From positions 124,001 to 188,000 of the forward strand of contig JAUHZU010000005.1 of NCBI GenBank assembly GCA_030425705.1: 64,000 nt of DNA. The letters are read 5' to 3'. The translations under genes were made by a program, and so were the position numbers. The notes under the pieces were generated by a model. That model worked only from the letters and a program-made list of their open reading frames with translations. It ran no database searches and was not told the DNA's origin. Shown piece by piece: positions 50,741 through 59,148 of the stretch (position 1 is its first letter; the number at the start of each line of letters is the position of its first letter). The DNA comes from Phycisphaerae bacterium. Its GTDB lineage: Bacteria; Planctomycetota; Phycisphaerae; Phycisphaerales; Phycisphaeraceae.

Positions 50741-53657
50741 CGCGACCCTCCTTCACCGTGGGCCCGCCCATCGATGACAGCAACGCGCTCACCTGCCGGA
50801 TGATCGCGGACCGGCCCTCCGCATGGTCGGCACACACGCCCGCCAACCCGTCGTCGAATGCCGGGAGGTCCTCGCTCGGCGGCCAGTAGCAACGCGCCCG
50901 CAGCGCACGCACCACGCGGTCCCGCTCCGCGTCGGCCTCCTGCAGGTCGTCGTCGCCCCACTCGGCCACCGACACCCCCACCTCGTCCAGCTTCTTGGGC
51001 ACGTTGAAGTACGCCAGCCCCAGCCCCTCGGCCGGCACCCCCAGCGCCGCACACAGGCCGCGGTACAGCGGGAGCTGCAGGTCGGTCCATCGCTTATCGC
51101 CCTTCGGGCCCGTGCGGTGGGTCTGGTCCGGCGACTTCGCGGTGTCCGAGGTCTTGTAATCGATGACGCGGTACCGGCCGTTGGCGTGCCGGTCGATGCG
51201 GTCGATCTTGCCGGTGAGCGTGAAGGGCTGGCCGTCGATCTCGAGCGTGTGTTCGAGCCGGCCCGCGCGGTCGGCCCCCTCGACGTGCAGCACGCGCCAG
51301 CCGGCGTCGACGAGCGCGGCCTGCTCGCGTGCCGCGGCCTCCAGGCGGTAGCGGAGCTGCTCGACCTGCAGCCGGACCGCGGCCCTGGGGTGCGGGCCGT
51401 AGCGCAGGCGGACCCGCTGATCCAGCGCCGTACTGAGGTGCTCGTACAGCACATCGGCCCGGCCTTCGTTGTGCAACGCTTCATCGCCCAGCACGCGCAG
51501 CGCATCATGCGCCAGCGAGCCGAACGCGCCGCCGTCCAGCTCGACCGCTCGGTCGTCCAGCACGCGGAGCTTGCAGAGGTGCTTGAGGTAGAACCGGTAC
51601 GGGCAGGCGAGGTAGTCGCGAAAGGCAGTGACCGACAGCCGGTCGGGCACGGGCACCTCGAGCATCGGCAGCGGGATGAGGAAGCGGTCGGCCCGGCCGG
51701 GCGTGAGCAGCGCCGGGATCGACGGAGGCCGCGCGTGATCATCGAAGAAGCGGGCGACCCGGCGGGTCAGCGTCGCGTCGTCGCCGCGTACGAGCAGCCG
51801 GCTGGGCATCAGCGGGTCGCCCGTAGCGCCCACCCGCCCGGCCACCAGCAAACACGCCCCGGCGGGCCGGCTGGCGACGACGCTCGTCAGCAGCAGCAGG
51901 TCGCGCGCGAGCCGGTCGTCGTCCCCGTGCAACCCAAGCTCGGCGCGGACGGCGCGGGGCAACATCGGGTGGTCCGCGATCGGCTGCGGCACCGCGCCCT
52001 CGTTCACGCCAACGACCACAACACGCTCGGCGTCGTCCATCGGAAGCTCGAGCAGGCCCAGCAGCTCCACCGCCGCCGCGCCGCCGGGCTCGGGCACCGG
52101 CGCGCGGTCCAACTGCGTGAGCACAAACCGCACCGCCTGGGCGAAGGTCGTCCGCGGCGACAGCCCGTCCTCCGCCGACAGCGTCCGCATCCGGTCGAGC
52201 ACATCCCCCAACGCGCCCAGCCCGAGCACGACCGGCCGATCGTCCGGGGCGTGGCGCCGGAGCGTCATCCCGCCGTAGACCGCCTGCAGCGCCGCGCCGA
52301 TCGGCTCGGCCCAGTCACCCAACGGACGCGTTGCATGCGCAGCGCTCTCTGGCAACAAGGCCTGCACCGCGCGGTAGACCGCGGCGAGCTGTTCGCGCTG
52401 TGGCTCCCCGCCCAGCCAGCCGCCGGTGAGCTCGCCCTGCAGGTGGTCGGTCGCATAGCGGTCGAGCAGGCCCAGCCAGCCGCCGGCCGGGTCCGCGTAC
52501 GGCGTGTGTGCCCGGTCCTGCACATACGCGGTCAGGTCGGGGTGGCGTAGCAGCGTCGCCAGCCGGTCGAACCGCATGTCCGCGGCGAGTGCGCCCAGCG
52601 CTTCGAGCAGAAGCACCGGGCGAGAGCGCGTGACGGGTCGGCCGTTCGCCGCGCGGGACGGGACACCGGCCAGTTCGAGCGACCGCTGCACCCCACCGGC
52701 CAGCGCCTCGTCGCCCAGGCCGACCGACACCGTGTCCGGCCGGAGCGGCTCGTCGGCGCTCCACTGTTCGAGCGTGCGCAGCACCGCCGCCGACTGGTCC
52801 TCGGGCCGGCCGGTGATGATGAGCGCCTCGTCGTCGACCGGCAGCGTCTGCGACCGCCAGTACGCCGGCCTGAGCACGCCCCACGCGTCGAACCCCTCGG
52901 CATGGAACTCCGGCGCGAAGACCATGACCGTCACCGTATCGGCGCGCGCCGCAAGCAGGCGTGTGTGCATCGGCCGGAGGTCCGGCGTGGCGAGCAGGAC
53001 CACATGCGGCCCCGTTGCAACCGGCTGTCCATCCTCGTCGGGCACGCCGGGTCGAAGCGACGCATCACGCCGCGCCGCATGGGAGTCGACGAGCCCACGC
53101 GCCGCCAGCGCGTCGTGGTACCGCCGGTCCAGCTCCGCCGCCGCCACCCAGCACGGGTCGGCCCGCAAGGAGTCGCGGTGGAGCACGGCCGAACACGGCG
53201 TCAGCCCCACGGTCCCCAACTCGTCCGCGAGTTGACCCAGCCGACGCGCCAGCGACCACCAGCCCGGCCAGTCGTCCTCGGCCGGCGGCGTCGGGGTGAA
53301 GGCACGGACCAACGCCGTGTCGGCCTCGCGCAGCACCTGCGCCCGGGCCAGCAGCGACGCCTGCTCGTCCGCGACCGCGGGCCCGTCAGCCCCCGTCGGC
53401 ATCAGGCGCGACGCCAGCCCCCCCACCGTGACCACCCGCGGCGGCACCAGCGCCAGCCCGCGCTCGGCCGACCGCTCCGCCAACAGCTCGATCAGCCGAC
53501 GCTGCGCACGGCCGCCGGGCACGACCACCAGCAGCCCCGACAGGTCGCCAGCCGATGCATCGTCGTACTCGGCATCGAGCAGCAGGCCCGCCGCCCGGTG
53601 CAGCGCCGGGCCGTCCCAGCCAAGGAAACAGCGCGTGATGTCCGGGTGTCCGGCCAT
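50733..53657 (-). CDS. addB: AddB-type PD-(D/E)XK nuclease / inactivated helicase
   Basis: 974 aa. The N-terminus has a degenerate nucleotide-binding loop (LLVVVPGGRAQRRL) like the alpha-proteobacterial AddB. The C-terminal nuclease is seen in LACPYRFYLKHL and GRYRVIDYKTSDTAKSPD. It forms a complex with AddA. The cysteine spacing for the Bacillus-type Fe-S cluster is not evident. TACCTT lies 6 nt before ATG 53657 and no Shine-Dalgarno is present, so this start is preferred to an upstream TTG. Confidence 0.88.
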   Translation of the reverse strand: MAGHPDITRCFLGWDGPALHRAAGLLLDAEYDDASAGDLSGLLVVVPGGRAQRRLIELLAERSAERGLALVPPRVVTVGGLASRLMPTGADGPAVADEQASLLARAQVLREADTALVRAFTPTPPAEDDWPGWWSLARRLGQLADELGTVGLTPCSAVLHRDSLRADPCWVAAAELDRRYHDALAARGLVDSHAARRDASLRPGVPDEDGQPVATGPHVVLLATPDLRPMHTRLLAARADTVTVMVFAPEFHAEGFDAWGVLRPAYWRSQTLPVDDEALIITGRPEDQSAAVLRTLEQWSADEPLRPDTVSVGLGDEALAGGVQRSLELAGVPSRAANGRPVTRSRPVLLLEALGALAADMRFDRLATLLRHPDLTAYVQDRAHTPYADPAGGWLGLLDRYATDHLQGELTGGWLGGEPQREQLAAVYRAVQALLPESAAHATRPLGDWAEPIGAALQAVYGGMTLRRHAPDDRPVVLGLGALGDVLDRMRTLSAEDGLSPRTTFAQAVRFVLTQLDRAPVPEPGGAAAVELLGLLELPMDDAERVVVVGVNEGAVPQPIADHPMLPRAVRAELGLHGDDDRLARDLLLLTSVVASRPAGACLLVAGRVGATGDPLMPSRLLVRGDDATLTRRVARFFDDHARPPSIPALLTPGRADRFLIPLPMLEVPVPDRLSVTAFRDYLACPYRFYLKHLCKLRVLDDRAVELDGGAFGSLAHDALRVLGDEALHNEGRADVLYEHLSTALDQRVRLRYGPHPRAAVRLQVEQLRYRLEAAAREQAALVDAGWRVLHVEGADRAGRLEHTLEIDGQPFTLTGKIDRIDRHANGRYRVIDYKTSDTAKSPDQTHRTGPKGDKRWTDLQLPLYRGLCAALGVPAEGLGLAYFNVPKKLDEVGVSVAEWGDDDLQEADAERDRVVRALRARCYWPPSEDLPAFDDGLAGVCADHAEGRSAIIRQVSALLSSMGGPTVKEGRDG

Positions 53658-53663
53658 GGTCAC

Positions 53664-53669
53664 AAGGTA
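53664..53669 (-). promoter_or_regulatory. -10 element of a leaderless start (addB)
   Basis: TACCTT on the minus strand, spacer gtgacc (6 nt), then ATG 53657. Confidence 0.45.
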
Positions 53670-53695
53670 TCCCAAATCGCGCGCGACCGACCCGC

Positions 53696-53701
53696 TAGAA
53701 T
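53696..53701 (+). promoter_or_regulatory. -10 element of a leaderless start (TPR-YggX gene)
   Basis: TAGAAT, spacer gcgggc (6 nt), then ATG 53708. It is in the same 50-bp gap as the addB promoter. Confidence 0.5.
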
Positions 53702-53707
53702 GCGGGC

Positions 53708-54346
53708 ATGAGTAACCTCGAAGAGCGGATCGCGCAGTGGGAACAGATGTGCCGGGAAGCCCCGGACGACATGGCCTACTTCTCTCTGGGCAACGCCTAC
53801 AAAGAGGCCGAGCGTCTGGACGACGCGGCGTCGGCCTATGGCAAGGCCCTTGAACACAACCCGCAGATGTCTCGTGCCTACCACACCCGCGGGCAGGTCT
53901 TGATGAAGCTCGGCCGGGACGACGAGGCCGGCCGGGTCCTGCTCAAGGGCTACGAGGTCGCCGCCGAGTTGGGCGACGTCATGCCGCAGAAGTCCATCGC
54001 CGCGCTGCTGCAGAAGCTCGGGCTGGACCTTCCCGAGGTCGAGGACTACCAGGCCCGCAAGCAGGAGGTTGAGCAGTCCGGCGACCAGGTGCTGGACAAG
54101 CGGACCGGCCAGCCGCAGAACAAGCTCCCCGACCCGCCGATGCGCGGGCCCGTCGGGGCGTACATCTTCGCCCACTTCGGCCAGGACACCTGGCGCGAGT
54201 GGATCGGCATGGGCACCAAGGTCATCAACGAGCTGCGCCTGGACTTCTCCAACCCCGCTCACCAGGACGTCTACGAACAGCACATGCTCGAGTGGCTCGG
54301 CGTAACGAAGGAAGAGGTCGAGTCCTTCGCGGGGAGCGAGGCGTAG
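53708..54346 (+). CDS. TPR protein fused to a YggX-like Fe(2+)-trafficking domain
   Basis: 212 aa. TPR repeats span about 10-110 (MAYFSLGNAYKEAERLDDAA, RAYHTRGQVLMKLGRDDEAG). The C-terminal 65 residues (HFGQDTWREWIGMGTKVINE, LRLDFSNPAHQDVYEQHMLE) match the YggX fold, which protects Fe-S clusters and may carry iron in enterobacteria. The first-strand Cys of E. coli YggX is not present. Start as indicated by the leaderless -10. Confidence 0.85.
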   Translation: MSNLEERIAQWEQMCREAPDDMAYFSLGNAYKEAERLDDAASAYGKALEHNPQMSRAYHTRGQVLMKLGRDDEAGRVLLKGYEVAAELGDVMPQKSIAALLQKLGLDLPEVEDYQARKQEVEQSGDQVLDKRTGQPQNKLPDPPMRGPVGAYIFAHFGQDTWREWIGMGTKVINELRLDFSNPAHQDVYEQHMLEWLGVTKEEVESFAGSEA

Positions 54347-54352
54347 CGCAGA

Positions 54353-54769
54353 TCAGGCCAACGCCGCGAGTTTTGGCCCCAGGATGGGCAGTTGGCCGCG
54401 ATGATGCCAGGCGAGGAAGCCGCTGGTGATCGCGACGGCGACAGCCATGCCGAAGAGCAGCCCGCCGTCGTTGCTGCTGCCGTCGGGGCTGGGCACGACG
54501 ATGCCGATGAACAGCAGGTGTGTCATCAAAGCGCCACCGATGGTCATCAGGGACAGGCCCGCGCCGTATACGGCCTTCCGCGGGACCCAGAGCAGCACCA
54601 CCGCGGCGAGCTCGGCCAACGCCGCGAGCGTCGCCGCGGGCCGGCCCCCGAGGTCCTGGAAGATGACCTGCGTCTCGGGCGCGTAGGTGAGCTTGAAGAA
54701 CAGGGTCTGCAGGAAGATCACCGAGACCAGCCCCCGGGCCGCGAAATCGATCCAGCGTGATGTTGACAT
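54353..54769 (-). CDS. DoxX-like small membrane protein
   Basis: 138 aa, four predicted helices (GLVSVIFLQTLFFKL, ATLAALAELAAVVLLWV, GLSLMTIGGALMTHLL, GMAVAVAITSGFLAW). The pattern F-x-K-L then E-L is that of the DoxX/DoxD superfamily. The start ATG 54769 has GAGAGG 4 nt upstream. It converges with the TPR-YggX gene (6-bp gap). Confidence 0.8.
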   Translation of the reverse strand: MSTSRWIDFAARGLVSVIFLQTLFFKLTYAPETQVIFQDLGGRPAATLAALAELAAVVLLWVPRKAVYGAGLSLMTIGGALMTHLLFIGIVVPSPDGSSNDGGLLFGMAVAVAITSGFLAWHHRGQLPILGPKLAALA

Positions 54770-54843
54770 GGTGCCTCTCCGATCGTGTTGGAGAGGTAAC
54801 CCGTGCGATGGCGGTGTTATTCCTGCAGCGTTTGGTGTGCAGT

Positions 54844-56027
54844 TCAGCGTCGCCGACGCCGGAGCACAACCAGGCCCAGCGACAGCAAGGCCAGCGAGCC
54901 CGGCTCGGGGATGATCGCGGCGGTCAGTGGCACGCCGGGGTACGGGGTGCCTGCGCCCCACTGCGCCAGCAGCGTGTCCAGGTCCGCGATCCAGACGAAC
55001 CCGTCACCGGTGACATCGGCCCCCGTCCCGGGTGCGACCGTTGCGCCCCAGTTGGCCAGCACCAGGTCCAGGTCGGACTGGTCCACGAACCAGTCGCGGT
55101 TCGCGTCGCCCAAGACGGGGGTCGTGTCTTCAATAATGCGCAGCCCCTGCGACGCGAGCCAGGCCGCGTTCTCCGAGGAGGTCACCGGGGCGTAGATGGA
55201 CACGTCGCCATATAGCGAGTCGGGGCCGAAATCGTTGTACCCACCGTAGAGGATGCCCGAGAGGAAGTAGGTGCCGCCGAAGAGCGCCATAAGCGGGCTG
55301 CCCGAGTCACCGCTGGCGGTCGCGCCTTCCTGCCCGTTGATGGGCTGGCTCGACCCGAAGACATTGGTGTTGCCGTTGGGCGAGTCGAAGTCGACCTGCA
55401 GGGTGTCGCCGTCACTAAAGAGCGAGGGCTCCAGGACATCGATGAAGTTGGTGACAGCCAGCTTGTCGTTCGCGCCCGCGGGGTCCTGGGTGGTGGTGCC
55501 CGTGCCCTGGTTGCCGTAGCCCACCAGCACCGCTTCGTGGCCGACCGGGTTCTGGCTCGTGATCAACGCGGGGGCGACATGGGTGATCGGCTCGGCGAGG
55601 GTGATGATGGCGAAGTCGTAGCCCGGGTCGCCGACTGAGCTGACCCACATCGGGTTGATGTCGATCGCCACGACGTTGTTCGGGCGGGATGAAGGGGTGT
55701 TGAGCTCGAGCCCGAAGGCGTAGGTATCGATCGGGTCATCGCGATACCGCTGGGGATGTTGAACCCCTGGGGGCCGCCCCGGTCCACACAGTGCGCCGCG
55801 GTCAAGACCTGTGTCGGCGAGACGAGTGTGCCCGTGCAGGTCCCGCCGGTCGTCTGCCCGGAATAGCCGGTCGCCGGGAAGAGCGCCGCGAGTTGTTCGG
55901 CGAGGTCGACCGCGTTGCTGGTGCTCTGCCCGTCGGCGACCGTAATGTGGATCGCCCGGCTTGGCTGCGCATAGGACAGCGTCAGCAGGCCGGCGAGTGC
56001 TGCCGTCCGGCTCCATCGTTTCGTCAT
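54844..56027 (-). pseudogene. Trypsin-like dockerin/PEP-CTERM protease, frameshifted
   Basis: Paralogue of the next gene. From ATG 56027 the first frame encodes a signal peptide, TLVSPTQVLTAAHCVD (catalytic His) and runs to about 55741. The homologous continuation (IDTYAFGLELNTP onward, YDFAIITLAEP with the Asp, TASGDSGSPLMALF with the Ser) is in another frame. Adding one base near 55741 would restore it. The rest has a type I dockerin pair (GDANRDWFVDQSDLDLVLAN, then GDGFVWIADLDTLLAQWG) and a PEP-CTERM signal (IIPEPGSLALLSLGL, RRRRR). No slippery heptamer was seen. It is a true frameshift or a sequencing/assembly error. Confidence 0.75.
55735..55748 (-). other. Frameshift site in the dockerin protease
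   Basis: Reading ...GGTATCGCGATGACC, the first frame gives G-I-A-M-T and the homologous frame continues GAT-GAC-CCG (DDP). One base is missing between the two relative to the intact paralogue. Confidence 0.65.
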
Positions 56028-56132
56028 CGATCTGCTCCAACGGTCGGGGGCTGCGCTACGCCGGTCGTGCACGCCGGCATCATTGGGGTGTGATTCTAGC
56101 CACGCCTCCGGAACCTGGCCGCCTGTATTGGC

Positions 56133-57275
56133 TCAGCGTCGCCGACACCGCAGCACGACCAGGCCCAGCGACAGCAGCGCCAAAGAGCCCGGCTCGGGGA
56201 CCACCGCCGCCGCCAGCGCTACACCCGGGAACGGCGTGCCTTCGCCCCATTGCGCCAGCAGGATGTCCAGGTCCTCGATCCCCACAAATCCGTCGCCGCT
56301 CACATCGGCACCCGTCCCCGCGGTCGTGCTCGAGCCCCAGTTGGCCAGCACCAGGTCCAGGTCCGACTGGTCCACGAACCAGTCACGGTTCGCATCGCCC
56401 AAGACCGGCGTCGTGTCTTCGATGATCCGCAGACCCTGAGACTGGAGCCAGGCGAGGTTCTGTGGCGTTTGCACGGCGGCGTAGATGGAGATGTCGCCGT
56501 AGAGCGAGTCCTGGCCGTAGGGGTTGTAGCCCGTGTTGAGCACGCCGGTGACGAACCAGGTGTCGCCGAACTGCGCCATCAGCGGGCTGCCTGAGTCGCC
56601 GCTGGCGGTCGCACCCTCCAGGTTCAGGGGCGAGTTGCTTCCGAAGGTGCTGCGGTTGTTGCTGGGTGAGTCGAAGTCGAACTGCAGCGTTGGGTTGTTC
56701 GAGAAGATAGGGTCGTCGCCGTAGCGTTCGATCATGTTCGTCACGGCGAGTTTGTCGTCCGCGCCCGACGGGTCGCTGTGGCTGGTGCCGGTGCCCTGGT
56801 TGCCGTAGCCCACCGCCGCGCCCATCTGCCCGACAGGGTTCTGGCTGGTGATGAGGGCCGGGGCGACGCTGGTGATCGGCGAGGAGAGGGTGAGGATAGC
56901 GAAGTCGTAGGCGGCGTCGCCGTTCGACGAGTCCCACAACGGGTTGATCGCGACGGAGGCGATGTTCTCACTAAGGTTGGACGGGACATTGACCTGAAGG
57001 CCAAAGGCCATGCTGCTGACCGAGACATCGGGGTTGCCGTTCGCGTTGTTGTCGACACAGTGGGCTGCGATGAGGACCTGCGTCGGCGAGACGAGGGTCG
57101 CGGTACAGGACTGGAAGTTGGACTCGCCAAAGTACCCGGTCGCGGGGAACATCGCCGCGAGTTGTTCGTGCGGCGTGGCAGTGCGGTCGTGGCGGATGTA
57201 GATCGCGCCCGCGTCGGCGGCGGCAAAGATAGCGGCCAGGCCGGCAGCGGCCAGGGTCAGATCACGAAAGTGCAT
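56133..57275 (-). CDS. Trypsin-like serine protease with dockerin repeats and PEP-CTERM anchor
   Basis: 380 aa. A signal peptide is followed by a chymotrypsin-fold domain: His72 (LIAAHCVD), Asp124 (YDFAILTL) and Ser in TASGDSGSPLM. Two type I dockerin calcium repeats (DANRDWFVDQSDLDLVLANW and VSGDGFVGIEDLDILLAQWG) and the sorting signal VVPEPGSLALLSLGL plus basic tail follow. It should be exported and anchored by an exosortase. GAGGAG lies 6 nt before ATG 57275. It is a tandem duplicate of the frameshifted gene; their C-terminal 100 residues are almost identical. Confidence 0.92.
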   Translation of the reverse strand: MHFRDLTLAAAGLAAIFAAADAGAIYIRHDRTATPHEQLAAMFPATGYFGESNFQSCTATLVSPTQVLIAAHCVDNNANGNPDVSVSSMAFGLQVNVPSNLSENIASVAINPLWDSSNGDAAYDFAILTLSSPITSVAPALITSQNPVGQMGAAVGYGNQGTGTSHSDPSGADDKLAVTNMIERYGDDPIFSNNPTLQFDFDSPSNNRSTFGSNSPLNLEGATASGDSGSPLMAQFGDTWFVTGVLNTGYNPYGQDSLYGDISIYAAVQTPQNLAWLQSQGLRIIEDTTPVLGDANRDWFVDQSDLDLVLANWGSSTTAGTGADVSGDGFVGIEDLDILLAQWGEGTPFPGVALAAAVVPEPGSLALLSLGLVVLRCRRR

Positions 57276-57323
57276 ACACGTCTCCTCATCCCATGCAGGC
57301 AAAGCAACATCCCGCGGAGTCTA

Positions 57324-57331
57324 AGTATACT
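57324..57331. promoter_or_regulatory. Shared divergent -10 element (agtatact)
   Basis: TATACT occurs on both strands around one GTATAC centre. The plus copy (57326-57331) is 7 nt from the AlkD ATG. The minus copy (57329-57324) gives the protease gene a leader of about 45 nt with a GAGGAG site. Confidence 0.5.
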
Positions 57332-57338
57332 CCCGTAC

Positions 57339-58100
57339 ATGGGCCCTGTCGATGAAATTGCAGACCGCCTGGACCGGGTCGTCGGCGGCAAGGACCGTAC
57401 AAACGCCGAGATTCGCCGACATTACCACGGCTCAGTCCATCCCCACCTCGGGCTCACGCTACCCACCCAACGCCAGGCGTTGAAACAGGGCTACAGCTTT
57501 ACCCAGCTTCCCTGCAAGGCCCAGGTGAAGCTCTGGGACCGCGTTTGGAAAGAAGGCGAGCACTTCGAGGTCATGAACCAGGCCGCGCTCTGGCTCGCCT
57601 CCCTCCGCGACCCCGAGGACCTGCTCGCGTGCTGGCCCACGGCAAGGGGCTGGGTCACCCGCTGTGACAACTGGGCCCACTCCGACACGCTCTCGGCCGG
57701 CTACACACGGATGCTCGAGGCCGACACCCGCCGCTCACGTGTCTACCCGACGCTCAGGCGGTGGAACCGGGCCCGCGACCCGTGGAAACGCCGGCAGTCC
57801 ATCGTCTCCCTTATCTACTACCACACCCCGAAGCGCACCCCGCCGCCGCACCACGAGGTGCTGCCGCTGGTCGAAGCGCTGCTCGACGACCCGGACATGT
57901 ATGTGCAGAAGGGGGTCGGCTGGACGCTGCGCGAGGCCTACAACGCCTACCCCCAGCACGCCGGGCCGTTCATCGACCGTCACGCAACCGCGCTGTCCGC
58001 GACCGCCTACAGCGCGGCCACCGAGAAGCACGCCAAAGCCGAGCGCGACCGGCTGAAAGCCCTCCGCCGCGCCGCCCGGCAGCAGCAGCGCTCAAACTAA
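57339..58100 (+). CDS. alkD: AlkD-like DNA alkylation repair protein
   Basis: 253 aa HEAT-like repeat protein. CDNWAHSDTLSAGYTRML corresponds to the AlkD active-site stretch with Trp and the catalytic Asp. SLIYYHTPKRTPPPHHEVLP and DPDMYVQKGVGWTLREAYNA are also characteristic. It is a non-flipping glycosylase removing bulky or charged alkyl-purines. The end is basic. The start is leaderless, with no Shine-Dalgarno. Confidence 0.92.
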   Translation: MGPVDEIADRLDRVVGGKDRTNAEIRRHYHGSVHPHLGLTLPTQRQALKQGYSFTQLPCKAQVKLWDRVWKEGEHFEVMNQAALWLASLRDPEDLLACWPTARGWVTRCDNWAHSDTLSAGYTRMLEADTRRSRVYPTLRRWNRARDPWKRRQSIVSLIYYHTPKRTPPPHHEVLPLVEALLDDPDMYVQKGVGWTLREAYNAYPQHAGPFIDRHATALSATAYSAATEKHAKAERDRLKALRRAARQQQRSN

Positions 58101-59057
58101 CGCCTCATCCAGACGCATCGGGGACTCGGCGGATGCGTTGGGGGCAACGGGCTCGGCGGGCTCTTCGATCGGGCTCGGCGTTAAGGGGGTCGCCCCGCCG
58201 GTGAACAGCTTCGCGCCCCGACGCGTGTCGTACGCGCCATAGTCCGGGCACAACTCGAGCGCCGCGTCGGGCGGGGGCATCTCGCCGGTCGAAAGGTAGG
58301 ACTCGACCCGCGCCGCGGTGTCGCGCAGCAACAGGTCCGTCTGGTCGCGGGCCTTGCGGAATCCGCTCATGCCCGGGGCCGGCGGCGGGATCGGCCCCTC
58401 GAACATCACCACCACCCGACCGAACGCGAGCGGGAAGCGGGTGCGGTCCCACGTCCAGATCCGGAAACAAGGCCGGCACGACGTATGCATCACAAAGATC
58501 GCGGCCTCTGCCTGCTCGGCCAGGGCGACGACGCCCGGCTTCATCTTCCGAGCCGGACCGGCCGAGCCGTCGACCGTGATCGCGAGCATGATGTCGCGGT
58601 GACGCCTGAAGTGGTCGACCATCTCGTGGAGGACCGGCGTCCGGCGCGATTTGCTGCGCGAGGTACCGCCGCGGAAGACGCGGTAGCCCATGCGCACAAG
58701 GATCGCCGAGATCACGTTGCCGATATCGCTCTTGCTGGCGAGGGTCGTCGGGCGGAACTCGCGGGCCGCGTAGATTGCCATCACCAGGTTCTCGTGCCAG
58801 AGCGCAAGCGCGACCCGGTCGTGGCGTCGCATCGCCTCGACCACCCGGTCGCAGCCGATCACCTCGACCCGCCCCGTCCGCCAGACGACCCACATATGCA
58901 GGTGGTAGGTCAGTGCAACCAGCACTGATCCGACCCACATGAGCGGACGCTTAACGAAATGGCGGATCGTTCGGACGCGACGACGCAAAGCAAGCCCTCT
59001 GATTCCGCGCCCGCGGCTTGCCACAGGCTCGGCCCACACCACACTCCGGCCCGGCAT
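58092..59057 (-). CDS. Lysophospholipid acyltransferase-like protein (DUF374)
   Basis: 321 aa from ATG 59057; the true start may be further in. A membrane helix (MWVGSVLVALTYHLHMWVVW) precedes the DUF374 core: LALWHENLVMAIYAAREFRP, TTLASKSDIGNVIS, RVFRGGTSRSKSRR, and ITVDGSAGPARKMKPGVVAL. Such proteins resemble LpxL/PlsC acyltransferases but with H-E-N in place of the HX4D motif; the acyl acceptor is unknown. It converges with alkD (9-bp overlap). A TACACT -10 candidate lies at 59103-59098. Confidence 0.87.
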   Translation of the reverse strand: MPGRSVVWAEPVASRGRGIRGLALRRRVRTIRHFVKRPLMWVGSVLVALTYHLHMWVVWRTGRVEVIGCDRVVEAMRRHDRVALALWHENLVMAIYAAREFRPTTLASKSDIGNVISAILVRMGYRVFRGGTSRSKSRRTPVLHEMVDHFRRHRDIMLAITVDGSAGPARKMKPGVVALAEQAEAAIFVMHTSCRPCFRIWTWDRTRFPLAFGRVVVMFEGPIPPPAPGMSGFRKARDQTDLLLRDTAARVESYLSTGEMPPPDAALELCPDYGAYDTRRGAKLFTGGATPLTPSPIEEPAEPVAPNASAESPMRLDEALV

Positions 59058-59148
59058 CCGCCGAGGCAATCAAGCCAAGGCGACGGGGCCCATGTCCAGT
59101 GTAACCGTTGACGGGTCGCGCGCGAACAAGATCCCAAAGCCCTCCCCC

